Part shown: positions 1-10,024 of the stretch, one piece after another | How positions within the stretch are numbered: position 1 is the stretch's first letter | How the letters are laid out: every line of letters starts with the position of its first letter | NCBI RefSeq assembly: GCF_002812125.1 | Contig: NZ_NPDQ01000004.1 | Coordinates: forward strand, 186,001-250,000 | Source of the DNA: Leptospira brenneri | GTDB lineage: Bacteria; Spirochaetota; Leptospiria; Leptospirales; Leptospiraceae | Direction: 5' to 3' | Length of the DNA: 64,000 bases | Position numbers and translations under genes: made by a program | Notes under the pieces: generated by a model | Told to the model about the DNA's origin: nothing | The model's database searches: none | Seen by the model: the letters and a program-made list of their open reading frames with translations, nothing else

Positions 1-537
1 ACAGACCTTGCTGCGGACTCAACAACACCCACTCCTACAGCTGCGGCAAAACTTGCGATTCCGAATGTTTCTGACACCCTCATCCGTTTGGATGAAATGG
101 AAGAAAGGCTAAAAGCGGCTCTAAATGCAGTGGTGCGTTTGGGAAAAGAAAAATGGACGGGACTTACCACAAGGCCTGTATTCCAAAATCCCAAAACTCT
201 TTTAGAATCTAGGTCTACCGAACTTGATGAACTAATGACAAAAATTTCCCTTTTGGGAAAGAACTATCTGGTTCGAAAACAAAGTGAATTTCAAAAGTTT
301 GATACCCTTTCACAAAATTGGAAATCTTACTTAGAAAGAATTCAAAACAAATTCACGCTCGCCGAACAAAGATTAGATCATTTTTCACCTCTTGGAACTT
401 TAAAACGAGGTTATTCTGTAGTTCGTAACAAAGAAAAACAAGTCATATCATCCATTCATAGTATCAAAGAAAATGAAAGTTTAGAAGTTTTTCTTTCCGA
501 TGGAAAACTTCTTGTAGATGTAAAAGAAAAAATATAG
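1..537 (+). CDS. xseA: Exodeoxyribonuclease VII large subunit, C-terminal part (5' end outside window)
   Basis: The frame is open from base 1 and encodes the last 178 residues of XseA, the catalytic large subunit of exonuclease VII. With XseB it degrades single-stranded DNA in the cytoplasm during repair. The visible start carries the family's ADS...TPTAAA-type sequence, followed by a long charged helical stretch and a C-terminal segment (LGTLKRGYSVV) typical of XseA. The next gene, xseB, starts 9 bases after the stop, as expected for a shared operon. The gene is cut only by the window edge. Confidence 0.93.
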   Translation, partial: TDLAADSTTPTPTAAAKLAIPNVSDTLIRLDEMEERLKAALNAVVRLGKEKWTGLTTRPVFQNPKTLLESRSTELDELMTKISLLGKNYLVRKQSEFQKFDTLSQNWKSYLERIQNKFTLAEQRLDHFSPLGTLKRGYSVVRNKEKQVISSIHSIKENESLEVFLSDGKLLVDVKEKI

Positions 538-546
538 GAATTCCGC

Positions 547-822
547 ATGGTAGAGAAAAAAACAATTAGTTTCGAAGAAGCACTCCGCGAATTAGAAGAG
601 ATTGCAGAAAAATTAGAAAGGGGAACTCTTTCCTTAGAAGATTCCATCAAAGCTTATGAAAGAGGAATGGAATTAAAAAAAGTCTGTTCGGAAAGACTTG
701 TGGATGCTGAAGCTAAAATCGAATTTTTATCCAAGGCACCAAGTGGAGAAACAGTTAAGTCGACTGTTAAAAAAAAGAAAGATGAGAGTCCTTCTAAACC
801 TGCGGAAGAAGATTTATTTTAA
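547..822 (+). CDS. xseB: Exodeoxyribonuclease VII small subunit
   Basis: This 91-residue protein matches the XseB pattern: an early SFEEAL..LEEI.E.LE.G.LSLEDSI..YE.GM helical hairpin at about residues 8-45, then a charged tail. XseB binds the long helices of XseA in several copies per XseA and is needed for stable exonuclease VII. The ATG lies 9 bases after xseA. The lysine-rich tail after residue 65 is longer than in the shortest homologues but not unusual. Confidence 0.93.
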   Translation: MVEKKTISFEEALRELEEIAEKLERGTLSLEDSIKAYERGMELKKVCSERLVDAEAKIEFLSKAPSGETVKSTVKKKKDESPSKPAEEDLF

Positions 823-825
823 GAA

Positions 826-2226
826 ATGAATTTCCAAGCAGCATTCATCATTGGTTATTTATTCATCACAATCGCCATCGGAGTTTATGCGGCCAAACGG
901 GTTAAAAACTCTAAAGACTTTATTTTAGCAGGTAGAAGCCTACCCCTCCCCATCTCCACCGCTGCTTTATTTGCCACTTGGTTCGGAAGCGAAACCATTC
1001 TCGGTTCCTCTGTTGAATTTGCCAAAGGGGGATTTTTATCTGTCATCCAAGATCCGTTTGGTGGAGCCCTTTGTCTCTTTTTACTAGGTCTCGTTTTTGC
1101 AAAATATCTCTACCGAATGCAAATCCTTACCTTTGGGGATTTTTATAGAAACCGATATGGAAAGAAAATGGAATTTATCGCCGGGATTTGTTTGATATTT
1201 TCATATTTTGGTTGGGTCGCCGCACAGTTTGTGGCACTCGGAATTATGGTTCAAATTCTATTTGGAATCAACCAATTCACAGCCATCGTGATCGGGGCTT
1301 GTCTTGTTGTTTTTTATACTTACCTGGGAGGGATGTGGTCAGTTTCTATGACCGATTTTTTCCAATCCATCTCTATCATCATTGGTTTAGTTTTCGTTTT
1401 ATACGAGTTAAACGGTGTAAAATCTATTTGGTCCAGCATCCAGGAAAAACCAGATGGTTTTTTCCGATTTTTTCCAGAATCAAATTACCATGCGTGGACT
1501 TTGTATTTATCCGCTTGGATGGTGGTGGGTTTTGGGTCTTTACCCCAACAGGATATTTTCCAAAGAGTGATGTCCGCCAAATCTGAAAAAGTTGCCATTC
1601 GAGCCTCTTATTTATCCTCCGTTCTTTATCTGTTGTTTGCCTTAATTCCTCTTTTTTTAGGACTTCATGCAAAAAGTTTAATCCCTGATTTTGACTTAAA
1701 TGGAGAAACAGGCCAACTTCTGATCCCTACAATGATTTCTAAATTTTCTAGCCCATGGATTCAAGTGTTGTTTTTTTCTGCTCTCATTTCTGCAATTTTG
1801 TCCACAGCTTCCGGGGCCATTCTTGCTCCCTCTTCCATTCTATCTGAGAATATTCTAAAGTATGCATTCAAAGATATGAACGATAAAAAATTGCTTTTAC
1901 TTTCCAGGACTTCGGTTCTGATCATTGCTGGAATTTCTTTTTTACTCGCGGTTGGAAAACCTTCCATCTATGCTCTCGTGGAGGATTCGGGAGGGATTTC
2001 TTTAGTGACTTTATTTATCCCTATGGTCTTCGGACTTATGAGTCAAAAAGCAGATGAAAGGTCTGCTCTTTTTTCTTTACTAGTGGGAATTACCACCTGG
2101 CTTTTTTTAGAAGTTTATGGGGACGATATGACTAGCCATTTTTACGGAACCATAGCCAGTCTTATTGCCATTTTAATTGGAATGTATTTCTTTCCTAAGA
2201 AAGAGCGATCAATAGAAGCCAAGTAA
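826..2226 (+). CDS. Sodium:solute symporter (SSF) family transporter
   Basis: This 466-residue polytopic membrane protein has about 12-13 hydrophobic segments. The N-terminus ([16 protein letters not shown], then [11 protein letters not shown]) is the classic SSF start: the extramembrane D-F-x-x-AGR motif followed by the first substrate/sodium helix. Members import solutes such as amino acids, sugars, carboxylates or osmolytes with sodium; the substrate cannot be read from sequence. The ATG follows xseB by three bases, so it is probably cotranscribed with xse. The 3' end overlaps the end of the convergent ddl gene by 32 bases. Confidence 0.88.
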   Translation: MNFQAAFIIGYLFITIAIGVYAAKRVKNSKDFILAGRSLPLPISTAALFATWFGSETILGSSVEFAKGGFLSVIQDPFGGALCLFLLGLVFAKYLYRMQILTFGDFYRNRYGKKMEFIAGICLIFSYFGWVAAQFVALGIMVQILFGINQFTAIVIGACLVVFYTYLGGMWSVSMTDFFQSISIIIGLVFVLYELNGVKSIWSSIQEKPDGFFRFFPESNYHAWTLYLSAWMVVGFGSLPQQDIFQRVMSAKSEKVAIRASYLSSVLYLLFALIPLFLGLHAKSLIPDFDLNGETGQLLIPTMISKFSSPWIQVLFFSALISAILSTASGAILAPSSILSENILKYAFKDMNDKKLLLLSRTSVLIIAGISFLLAVGKPSIYALVEDSGGISLVTLFIPMVFGLMSQKADERSALFSLLVGITTWLFLEVYGDDMTSHFYGTIASLIAILIGMYFFPKKERSIEAK

Positions 2227-3244
2227 ATACATCTTTCATTTCAATTCCAAGAGCTTTTGCTTGTTGTGGAATGAGACTCGTTCCCGTCATCCCTGGAAGT
2301 GTATTGGTTTCTAATACATATGGGATTCCATCACTGATGATAAAGTCAGTCCGCGAGTAACCCTTACAACCAAGAATTTCATGACAGAGAAGAGTGTATT
2401 CCTGGAGTTTTTTGGTAATCGCATCACCAACCGGCGCGGGAGTAATTTCTTCACTACCTCCCTTAGTATACTTAGCTTCAAAATCAAAAAATTCTGACTT
2501 CGGTCTGATTTCTGTTGGCACTAAAGGAAAAGGAATTCTTTTTTCCCCTTCCTTACGTTCCAAAACTCCAATAGAAACTTCTGTTCCCGAAATTAATTTT
2601 TGGATGAGAACTCTGTCTTCCGAAACAAAAATTTTATCCACAAGAACCATTGCTTCTTCTGGTGTTTTTGCCATTCCTGTATTCACACTCGACCCACCAA
2701 GCGTTGGTTTAATGAAGACTGGAAAATCAAATGGAAGATTTAGAACTATTTTTCTTGCATCTGATTTTCCTTTTTCTAAATCCACAAAAGGTGCCACAGG
2801 AATTCCCGCCGTTTGGAAGAGTAGATTGGCTCTATACTTGTCCATTGCTAACGCTGATGCCAGAACTCCAGATCCTGTATGAGGGATTTCTAATACGTCT
2901 AAAAAACCTTGGATCCGACCATCTTCACCGGCCCCACCGTGTAATCCCAGAAAGGCGGCTTGGAAACCATGCCCAAGTAATCCTGCTCCAGAGACAGATG
3001 CTCCAATTTGATTTGAGGATGAAAACTCAGCTAAAAATTCAGAATCGGTTTTTCCAGTAGGGTCTGGATAAACAGGATCTTTTCCTTCGGGAATCCAAAA
3101 TTTACCCAATTGGTCAATGTAAACAGGACAAATTTGGTATTTGTCCCGATCTATTGTATTGAAAATGAAATAAGAAGAACGAACGGAAATGATATGTTCT
3201 CCGGAGATACCTCCGAAAAGCAGTGCGATTTTGGTTTGGATCAT
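2195..3244 (-). CDS. ddl: D-alanine--D-alanine ligase
   Basis: This 349-residue ATP-grasp enzyme joins two D-alanines for peptidoglycan precursor synthesis in the cytoplasm. Visible signatures are [13 protein letters not shown] near the start, [12 protein letters not shown] (about residue 100), [14 protein letters not shown] in the ATP-grasp fold, and the C-terminal SRTDFI...[15 protein letters not shown] that binds magnesium and the second alanine. Length and motif order are normal. It is convergent with the symporter gene and overlaps its last 32 bases. Upstream, only 47 bases separate it from the divergent repeat-protein gene, so the two share a promoter region. Confidence 0.95.
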   Translation of the reverse strand: MIQTKIALLFGGISGEHIISVRSSYFIFNTIDRDKYQICPVYIDQLGKFWIPEGKDPVYPDPTGKTDSEFLAEFSSSNQIGASVSGAGLLGHGFQAAFLGLHGGAGEDGRIQGFLDVLEIPHTGSGVLASALAMDKYRANLLFQTAGIPVAPFVDLEKGKSDARKIVLNLPFDFPVFIKPTLGGSSVNTGMAKTPEEAMVLVDKIFVSEDRVLIQKLISGTEVSIGVLERKEGEKRIPFPLVPTEIRPKSEFFDFEAKYTKGGSEEITPAPVGDAITKKLQEYTLLCHEILGCKGYSRTDFIISDGIPYVLETNTLPGMTGTSLIPQQAKALGIEMKDVFTWLLLIALS

Positions 3245-3291
3245 GAAATCACTTGATTCCTTTTCTAGAAACTTGAAGATATTGAAATTAC

Positions 3292-4701
3292 GTGGATTCC
3301 CGCTTTAAAATTCAATTCGGAATTGTTTTTTCTCTCTTCTTTCTCAGTTCCCAAGTCTTTGCCAAATTACCCAATTCGTTTACAGAAGACATCAAATCAG
3401 ATTACTCTCAATTTTGGTTTTTGTATGAATCAGAGAAGAGAGGTCGACAAAGTTATTTAGCCTTCCGTCCCTTTTACATTGGTTTTAGTGACAAAACCTA
3501 CGCCTTTCGATTTAAAAGTTATCTCTCTCCTTTTTATTATAAAGAAGAAACCAATTACTGGTATACATGGTCTTCTTTATTTTTCTTTAGTGGGACAGGA
3601 TTCAAACATGAAGAGGGAGATCATGATGAGGATATTCTTTTTACTCCTCTTTTCATTTGGGGTAAGGGAGAATCACAAAGAGAAAACTATTTTAGTGTCT
3701 TTCCCGTTTACGGGAAAATCAGAAACAAACTTTCCTACCAAGAACTCAGTTATGTTTTGTTTCCTGTTTACTCCGAATGGAAATATAGAACCTACGAAGC
3801 AAAGTCCATCCTTTGGCCCTTAGTGATGTGGGGAAAATCGGAGACAAGAAACGATTTCCGAATTTTTCCTTTCTATTCAAAAAAAGAACATGAAGGAAAA
3901 TACAATCGTAACTCCATTCTTTGGCCTTTTTTCCAATGGGGGGAAGAGAGATTGGATAAAAAAGAACCAACATCCTATTCTATTTTTTTTCCATTTTATA
4001 ATAGTAAAGATTCTAAAGATGGGAATATGAAAAGTAGAGCCTATCTTTGGTTTCCGATTTTGAACTCTTTATTCTCTTATGGGTATGACAAAAAAACGGG
4101 ACAGACCAATTACACAGCGCTTTTTATATTTTTCCAATACACAACTTCGGAAAAAAAAGACACAGAGAAATTAGTTTTTTTTCCTTTTTATGGATATTCC
4201 TATTTTGCCAACAAAGAAGCAGAATTTGTTACTCCATTTTACATTCGTTTATCGCAAAATACTTCTCACTTAAAATCGACTTCCCATTTTTTATTACCTT
4301 TTTATTCTCAAATGAAAAGTGAATATGTCCAAACTGGTAGAGAAGATTATTACTGGAAACTATGGCCATTCTTCCGCTACCACAAAGATTCCGATGGGAA
4401 TTTTGGGTGGAATACACTTGCCATCATTCCAGTAAGGTTTGAAGTTATGGAAGATGTTTGGGAACCAATATTTTCCATCATTGAATACAAAAGATCGTCC
4501 AATGGAGAGAAACGTTTGCATTTAATCACAAGACTTTACACTCACAGATGGACAGAAGAAGAAACGCATATACATATCCCCATCCTTTTAGAATATTCGA
4601 AATCTCCCACTGGTTTCCGTTATGAACTAGCTTATGGATTTTTTGGAATCGATACCCGCGATTCCAAAAACAAATACAAACTCCTCTGGTTGGAAATATG
4701 A
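3292..4701 (+). CDS. Secreted aromatic-repeat protein of unknown function, coupled to an Mla-type operon
   Basis: No named family is recognised. The 469-residue product starts at a GTG with an N-terminal signal peptide (hydrophobic residues 9-22, then VFA/K cleavage-like site). The body is a repeat array: about sixteen copies of a short strand-like motif, hydrophobic-Pro-(Phe/Leu/Val)-(Tyr/Phe), spaced roughly 20-27 residues apart. Examples are [29 protein letters not shown] and VTPFY. The protein is very rich in Phe, Tyr and Trp and has no obvious catalytic residues. It overlaps the following permease gene by ATGA, implying coupled translation. A periplasmic or outer-membrane beta-rich role is inferred from the signal peptide, repeats and neighbours. 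Confidence 0.75.
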   Translation: MDSRFKIQFGIVFSLFFLSSQVFAKLPNSFTEDIKSDYSQFWFLYESEKRGRQSYLAFRPFYIGFSDKTYAFRFKSYLSPFYYKEETNYWYTWSSLFFFSGTGFKHEEGDHDEDILFTPLFIWGKGESQRENYFSVFPVYGKIRNKLSYQELSYVLFPVYSEWKYRTYEAKSILWPLVMWGKSETRNDFRIFPFYSKKEHEGKYNRNSILWPFFQWGEERLDKKEPTSYSIFFPFYNSKDSKDGNMKSRAYLWFPILNSLFSYGYDKKTGQTNYTALFIFFQYTTSEKKDTEKLVFFPFYGYSYFANKEAEFVTPFYIRLSQNTSHLKSTSHFLLPFYSQMKSEYVQTGREDYYWKLWPFFRYHKDSDGNFGWNTLAIIPVRFEVMEDVWEPIFSIIEYKRSSNGEKRLHLITRLYTHRWTEEETHIHIPILLEYSKSPTGFRYELAYGFFGIDTRDSKNKYKLLWLEI

Positions 4702-5474
4702 AACGAATTTTTTCCAAAACCGTAGAACCATTCCTCTATGCAATTGGATTTACTGTATTACTCCTCTTTCGTTCGATTGGCCAGTCCCATCATCTTTACT
4801 TCAAAAGAAAAGAAATCTTAGAACAAATGTTTATTGCGGGTGTTGGGTCTCTATTTGTTGTCTCTATTGTTTCTATTTTTACAGGAATGATCCTTGGACT
4901 CAATACTGGTCTTGGACTTAGAGACTTTGGTGCGGAAGGTCAAATTGGCCTTTTACTCACGATCACCCTTACCCGCGAGATGTCCCCCTTTATGACCTCA
5001 CTCATTTTGGCAGCTTCTGTCGGTTCGGCGATGGCAGCAGAAATCGGAACAATGAAAGTCTCCGAAGAAATTGATGCTTTGGAAGTGATGTCGATAAATC
5101 CCATCAGATACCTTGTGATGCCAAGGATTGTAGGTTTTTCACTCATGGTTCCTGTTCTTTGCATTTACTCTGCCGCCTTAGGAATCCTAGGTGGTGCCAT
5201 TGTAGGTCATTTCCAACTCGGAATTGATATGATTAGTTATTTCCAGGATGTCTACTTTCGGATTTCTTCGGTTCCCGGTTTGAAAGATTTGTATGTAGGA
5301 TTATTAAAAGGATATGTATTTGGGATTACTATCTCGACCATTTCTTGTAGCCAAGGGCTAAGAACCGAAGGTGGTGCGATTGGTGTAGGCCAAACCACAA
5401 GGCAAGCAGTAGTCACATCTTTCCTCATGGTCATTTTTTCTGGTTATGTGCTGACAGCCTTATTTTATAAATGA
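4698..5474 (+). CDS. mlaE: MlaE-family ABC transporter permease
   Basis: This 258-residue inner-membrane protein with about five to six hydrophobic segments belongs to the MlaE/YrbE permease family. It forms the membrane core of MCE-type phospholipid transport systems. Family signs are the mid-protein [25 protein letters not shown] loop segment (at about residues 113-137) and the following P.RYLVMPR.VG stretch. It starts inside the end of the repeat-protein gene and ends inside the start of the ATPase gene (4-base overlaps), so all three are translated together. The symbol denotes family, not proven function. Confidence 0.9.
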   Translation: MKRIFSKTVEPFLYAIGFTVLLLFRSIGQSHHLYFKRKEILEQMFIAGVGSLFVVSIVSIFTGMILGLNTGLGLRDFGAEGQIGLLLTITLTREMSPFMTSLILAASVGSAMAAEIGTMKVSEEIDALEVMSINPIRYLVMPRIVGFSLMVPVLCIYSAALGILGGAIVGHFQLGIDMISYFQDVYFRISSVPGLKDLYVGLLKGYVFGITISTISCSQGLRTEGGAIGVGQTTRQAVVTSFLMVIFSGYVLTALFYK

Positions 5475-6271
5475 AGGAAACTATGGAAACCTTTGCCATC
5501 GAAATGAAAAACGTCCATAAAACTTTCGGGAAACGAAAGATCTTACAAGGGATGAACATCACTGTCAAACAAGGAGAGACAATGGTCATCCTTGGTCCTT
5601 CTGGTACAGGAAAATCAGTCAGTCTGAAACATATTACGGGTCTTCTCGATCCCGATGAAGGGGATTGTCAAATTTTTGGTGAATCCATAGTCACTGCAAA
5701 TGAAAAGAAAAAAGAAGAACTAAGATCCAAACTCGGAGTACTTTTCCAATCGGGGGCACTCATCAATTGGCTCACCGTATATGAGAATGTCGCCCTTCCT
5801 TTACGAGAACATAAAATTGCCTCGGGGGCCGAACTCGATCGAATTGTGATGGAGAAATTAAAATGGTTGGATTTAGTTCCCGCCAAAGACACGTTACCCA
5901 GTAATATTTCTGGGGGAATGAAAAAACGCGTAGGCCTTGCCCGTGCCCTCACCTCTCAACCTAAAATCGTGTTATATGATGAACCTACCTCAGGACTTGA
6001 TCCTGTTATGTCCAATGTCATCAATGATCTTGTGATCCGATTGCAAAAGGAACTTGGACTCACTTCTATTGTTGTTACCCATGATATGAGCTCTGCTTAC
6101 CGAATTGCGGACAGGATTAGTTTTCTTTATGAAGGCAAAGTCTTGTTTTGCGGAACCTCAGAAGAAATCCAAAAATCACCTAACCCTGTCATCCAACAGT
6201 TCATCCATGGAAACACGGTGGGGCCGATGATTCTGGACCATTCTGAATTAAAAAAAGGAAAATCCAATTGA
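5471..6271 (+). CDS. mlaF: MlaF-family ABC transporter ATPase
   Basis: This 266-residue ATP-binding subunit has Walker A GPSGTGKS, the signature [15 protein letters not shown], Walker [14 protein letters not shown] and the switch histidine in VVTHDM. The GGMKKR form of the signature is typical of MlaF/Mkl ATPases that drive MCE lipid transport. The 5471 ATG overlaps the permease stop (ATGA). A second ATG at 5483 has an AAGGA sequence just before it and may be the true start, giving a protein four residues shorter. The MCE gene follows after 32 bases. Confidence 0.92.
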   Translation: MKETMETFAIEMKNVHKTFGKRKILQGMNITVKQGETMVILGPSGTGKSVSLKHITGLLDPDEGDCQIFGESIVTANEKKKEELRSKLGVLFQSGALINWLTVYENVALPLREHKIASGAELDRIVMEKLKWLDLVPAKDTLPSNISGGMKKRVGLARALTSQPKIVLYDEPTSGLDPVMSNVINDLVIRLQKELGLTSIVVTHDMSSAYRIADRISFLYEGKVLFCGTSEEIQKSPNPVIQQFIHGNTVGPMILDHSELKKGKSN

Positions 6272-6303
6272 CTTTGCTTTTGCATCCAGGAGAACTTTAG
6301 GCA

Positions 6304-7077
6304 ATGCCTACTATAGGTCGCGCTCTCATCGTCGGTCTTCTTTTTATCTTTTCTCTTGTCGCCGTGGGTTATTTTACCATTGTCACAGAAGGTGGTCCCT
6401 TTCAAAAATCGGGATACCAACTCCCCGTTTATTTTCCCGATGCGGAAGGGATTAAAATCGGAAATAAAGTCACCATCCATGGGGTTCCGTTCGGATATGT
6501 TTCTAAAATCCGTTTAGTGCAGATCGATGAATATGGAAACCTTCTCCCCGATGGAGAAACGGGAATTGGAACCAAGGTCGAACTCACCCTTCTCCTCAAA
6601 GGCAAAGTCCAACTTTTCTCAAATTACGAGATTAATATCAAAAACGAAAGTCTACTTTCGGGTCGTGTAGTTGCTTTGGATCCCGGCTCCAAATTTCCTG
6701 TGGATCCCAAAACAAAGGAATACCTGATGACGGAACCGGCTCTGACGAAGCTAGAGATTTCCCCTAGATCCGGAAAACTAATGCCCATCCAAGGAAAAGT
6801 CACCCAAGACCCACTCGTTTCCCTTTCAGAACTCATTGCTGAAAATCGCTCAGACATCCGTAAAACCGTTCAGAACATAGCCAATATCACGGGAAAGATC
6901 AACGAAGGCCAGGGAACTCTCGGAAAACTCATCAACGAAAGCGATGTTCACAAATCCGTGAACACCACCCTGGGAGACGCCCAAGTGGTTTTAAAGGAAC
7001 TAAGAGAGGGACTAGAAGATACCCGCGAACAAGCCCCTGTGACCAGTTTCATCCGTTCGGCTCTCAGCGCATTTTAG
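6304..7077 (+). CDS. mlaD: MCE/MlaD-family substrate-binding protein
   Basis: This 257-residue protein has one N-terminal membrane anchor (about residues 7-28) followed by a single MCE domain ([29 protein letters not shown] region, residues 40-125). The C-terminal 130 residues are mostly helical. MlaD-type proteins form hexameric rings in the periplasm that bind and pass phospholipids to or from the permease/ATPase pair encoded just upstream. No MlaB or MlaC homologue follows; the next gene is lpxC after a 177-base gap. Confidence 0.9.
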   Translation: MPTIGRALIVGLLFIFSLVAVGYFTIVTEGGPFQKSGYQLPVYFPDAEGIKIGNKVTIHGVPFGYVSKIRLVQIDEYGNLLPDGETGIGTKVELTLLLKGKVQLFSNYEINIKNESLLSGRVVALDPGSKFPVDPKTKEYLMTEPALTKLEISPRSGKLMPIQGKVTQDPLVSLSELIAENRSDIRKTVQNIANITGKINEGQGTLGKLINESDVHKSVNTTLGDAQVVLKELREGLEDTREQAPVTSFIRSALSAF

Positions 7078-7254
7078 CACTAACACGTAAAATACGGTCA
7101 GTTTTGTAGTAAAAATCTTTGGTTTGGCGCACAAATTAGGTGCGTCACATTCCCACCACACTGTTGTAAAAAAGAGACATTTTTTTGACTTGGGCCTCCG
7201 GTTTTGGAATTGTCCCTCCCCCCTTTTCTACAAATTTGTAAGTAGGAACTGATT

Positions 7255-8163
7255 ATGGTAACGGCGATACATAGAAAAACGATCCAAAACTCGATCACAC
7301 TTCGGGGAATTGGGGTGCATTCCGGGAAAATGGTGACTTTACGGCTCCATCCAGCGGAAGCAAATACAGGACTGATTTTTTATCTCTACAAAGGCACAGA
7401 AAAGATCCGAATTCCCGTCTCCCTCGACCATGTTGTCGACACAAGTAACGCCACTACCATTGGGGATGGAAGTTCCAACCGAGTGCAAACCATTGAGCAC
7501 CTTCTCGCCGCCGTCCATACCCTAGGCATTACTGATTGTATTTTTGAAATTGATTCCGTTGAAGTTCCGATTATGGATGGATCCTCCCTCCCGTTTTGGG
7601 AAGGAATCCGCTCTGCAGGGATTCGGGTTCTTCCTGAAACCATCGAACCCATTACCATTTCCAACCCAATTTGGGTGGTTGACGGGGATAAATACCTCGT
7701 TATGTTACCTTCCGACGAACTCAAAGTCACTTACAGCATCGATTTTAACCACCCGCTTCTCCGGGGCCAATCCTATACAACCACTCTCGACGAATCCATA
7801 TTGGGAACAGACATTCTCCCTGCCCGTACCTTTGGGTTCTTGAAAGACGTAGAAGCCCTCCAAGCAAGGGGACTTGCTATGGGTGGGTCTCTCGACAATG
7901 CTGTGGTTCTTACTGATGACGGGTATTTAAACGAAACTTTACGTTATGACAACGAATGTGTCCGCCATAAGATCCTAGATCTTGTAGGGGATTTGGCCGT
8001 GATGGGAAGACCTTTCCGTGGCCATTTGATCGCTTCTAAAGCGGGTCACGCCCTGGACATCTCTCTTGCCAAGTGCATTATGAGCCAAGTCACAGGAAAC
8101 GAACTCACACAGTTCAAAAGCAAACGAATTCCACTTTTCTCTAAAAAACAAGCCGCTCGGTAA
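7255..8163 (+). CDS. lpxC: UDP-3-O-acyl-N-acetylglucosamine deacetylase (lipid A synthesis)
   Basis: This 302-residue zinc amidase catalyses the committed step of lipid A synthesis in the cytoplasm. The expected active-site residues are present: Glu-His in TIEHLLAAV, the zinc His and Asp in RHKILDLVGDLAVMG, and the catalytic His in the AGHALDIS segment near residue 265. Length is standard. The ATG has an AGGAAC ribosome-binding sequence upstream. It stands alone between a 177-base upstream gap and an intrinsic terminator overlapping its stop, so it is probably its own transcription unit. It sits beside the lipid-transport operon, consistent with an envelope cluster. Confidence 0.95.
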   Translation: MVTAIHRKTIQNSITLRGIGVHSGKMVTLRLHPAEANTGLIFYLYKGTEKIRIPVSLDHVVDTSNATTIGDGSSNRVQTIEHLLAAVHTLGITDCIFEIDSVEVPIMDGSSLPFWEGIRSAGIRVLPETIEPITISNPIWVVDGDKYLVMLPSDELKVTYSIDFNHPLLRGQSYTTTLDESILGTDILPARTFGFLKDVEALQARGLAMGGSLDNAVVLTDDGYLNETLRYDNECVRHKILDLVGDLAVMGRPFRGHLIASKAGHALDISLAKCIMSQVTGNELTQFKSKRIPLFSKKQAAR

Positions 8164-8178
8164 ATTCCGGCTTTTTTT
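8150..8178 (+). terminator. Intrinsic terminator overlapping the lpxC stop codon
   Basis: AAGCCG (8150-8155) pairs with CGGCTT (8168-8173) and runs into seven Ts (8172-8178). The left arm is inside the last lpxC codons, so transcription of lpxC is probably ended here and ptsI needs its own promoter in the short gap that follows. Confidence 0.7.
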
Positions 8179-8225
8179 ACTTTCCAAACGCTCCCTTTCC
8201 AAAAGTATTTTTGCCAAAGGGACGG

Positions 8226-9953
8226 ATGGAAGAAAAAACCACATTCAAAGGCATTTCCGCGTATCCAGGTACGGTTTATGGTAAGGTTTTCCGGTGGAAA
8301 CAGTTCAAACGGAAACGGGAAGATCGTACAGACTTATCACCAGACGAAATCAAAGAAGAAGTAGAACTACTCAAAAAAGGCTTACTGAAGACAGAAGAAG
8401 ATTTAAGTGACCTTGTCCAAAAATCAAAACAGAACCGTGAACTATCAGAAATTCTAGAATCTCAAATTGTATTTTTAAATGATCCTTTATTCAGAGCCCG
8501 AGTTTTCGAAAGGATAGCACAAAACAATGAATCGGCGGGACTTGCCCTAGAAACAGCCGTTAGTTCTTTATACGACGAATTCCAATCCATACCGGATGAA
8601 TTCTTTCGGGAACGTGCCGACCATATTTTGGATATTGGAAAACGAATCGAATCCAATCTCTATCCAGACAAAGCAGGCGACCAATCCAAAATTCCAGATG
8701 ATGTCATCCTCATTGCAAAAGAAATCACTCCTTCCGAAATGATCCAATTAGGAAAAAGTAGACTTCGGGGAATTGCCACTGACTTTGGTGGAAAAACGGG
8801 ACATACAGCCATCATTGCCAGAAATTATGGAATCCCTACCATCGTGGGTTTAAAAAATATCACCTCACACGTAGAAGACGACGATTATATTTTACTCGAT
8901 GCCACGAAAGGAATTTTGAATCGTTCTCCAGGCATTGATGAAATCAAACTAGCTGGAATCAGAAGTGAAATTCAAAAAACTCAACCCATTCGCGAAATCA
9001 GCGATGGACCAAGAGAGATCAAAACTAAAGACGGTAAAAAGTTTTCCCTCAGGGCCAATATTGACTCCGAAGACGAAGTGGATTTGGCCTTTGAACAAGG
9101 GGCTGATGGGATTGGACTTGTCCGAACCGAAATCCTTTTCATTCGTTATGTGGAATTCAAACCCACTGAAGAAGAACAATTTGCAGTTTATAAACGAATC
9201 TTATTAAAAATGGTAGGTAGATCAGTCACTTTCCGAGTTTGGGACATCGGTGCTGATAAAATGGAAAATGGATATGAAGAGGCCAATCCATTTCTAGGAA
9301 ACAGGGGGATTCGTTATCTCCTCCGCCATCCACATTTTTTTAAGGAACAAATTAGAGCACTACTTCGTGCGAGCGAATTTGGAACCATGCGGATCATGCT
9401 TCCTATGATTACCACTCTCTCTGAAATCTTACAAACAAAGGCACTTGTCGCAGAATGTTTAGAGGAATTAAAACAAACAGGGCTTGTGATTACTAAAAAA
9501 ATTCCCATTGGGATTATGGTAGAAACTCCTGCCTGCGCGTTAAACCTCCCCTTTCTGGGTAATCATGTAGATTTTTACAGTGTGGGAACCAATGATCTTT
9601 TGCAATACTTACTAGCTGTAGAACGGAACAACCATTTGGTGGGAGATTTATACAATCCTTGGCAAGTGGTATTTCTGTTATTACTAAAAAACATTGCAGA
9701 TGTTGCCAATTCACAAAAGAAACCTATCAGTATCTGCGGAGAGATAGGAAGTGATCCTATGTTTACTGCGGTTCTTATTGGACTTGGGTTTCGCGATTTG
9801 AGTTCCGCTTTGCCTCTCATGCGTGAGGTGGGCGAAAAAGTTCAGGAAATCTCCAGTTGGAAGGCAAAACTTCTCGCCGAACAAGTAATTGGTCTTGCAG
9901 GCGAAGAAAAATTTGAAGAAATCGAAACCCTTGTTTTAGAAACCAAGGGATAA
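8226..9953 (+). CDS. ptsI: Phosphoenolpyruvate--protein phosphotransferase (PTS enzyme I)
   Basis: This 575-residue enzyme I takes phosphate from PEP and passes it to HPr. Domains run in the usual order: HPr-binding helical part, phosphohistidine domain with active His in GGKTGHTAIIARN (about residue 195), then the PEP-binding TIM barrel with GADGIGLVRTE, GNRGIRYLL, VGTNDLLQY and the catalytic Cys in ICGEIGSDP. The frame opens at a TTG (8211), but ATG 8226 is preferred because AAAGGGA lies five bases before it. No GAF domain is present, so it is PtsI-like rather than PtsP-like. No other PTS gene is in the window; a regulatory role is possible. Confidence 0.92.
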   Translation: MEEKTTFKGISAYPGTVYGKVFRWKQFKRKREDRTDLSPDEIKEEVELLKKGLLKTEEDLSDLVQKSKQNRELSEILESQIVFLNDPLFRARVFERIAQNNESAGLALETAVSSLYDEFQSIPDEFFRERADHILDIGKRIESNLYPDKAGDQSKIPDDVILIAKEITPSEMIQLGKSRLRGIATDFGGKTGHTAIIARNYGIPTIVGLKNITSHVEDDDYILLDATKGILNRSPGIDEIKLAGIRSEIQKTQPIREISDGPREIKTKDGKKFSLRANIDSEDEVDLAFEQGADGIGLVRTEILFIRYVEFKPTEEEQFAVYKRILLKMVGRSVTFRVWDIGADKMENGYEEANPFLGNRGIRYLLRHPHFFKEQIRALLRASEFGTMRIMLPMITTLSEILQTKALVAECLEELKQTGLVITKKIPIGIMVETPACALNLPFLGNHVDFYSVGTNDLLQYLLAVERNNHLVGDLYNPWQVVFLLLLKNIADVANSQKKPISICGEIGSDPMFTAVLIGLGFRDLSSALPLMREVGEKVQEISSWKAKLLAEQVIGLAGEEKFEEIETLVLETKG

Positions 9954-10024
9954 TCCATTGGAAAAAAATGAATGGCAACTAACTTAAACTAAGAAATCGT
10001 ATTTTACTTTTTCTATTTTTTAGT

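Noticed and set aside
2394..2882. 162-codon plus-strand frame
   Set aside because: Antisense to ddl, which carries all family motifs; product is low-complexity Ser/Pro-rich shadow sequence.
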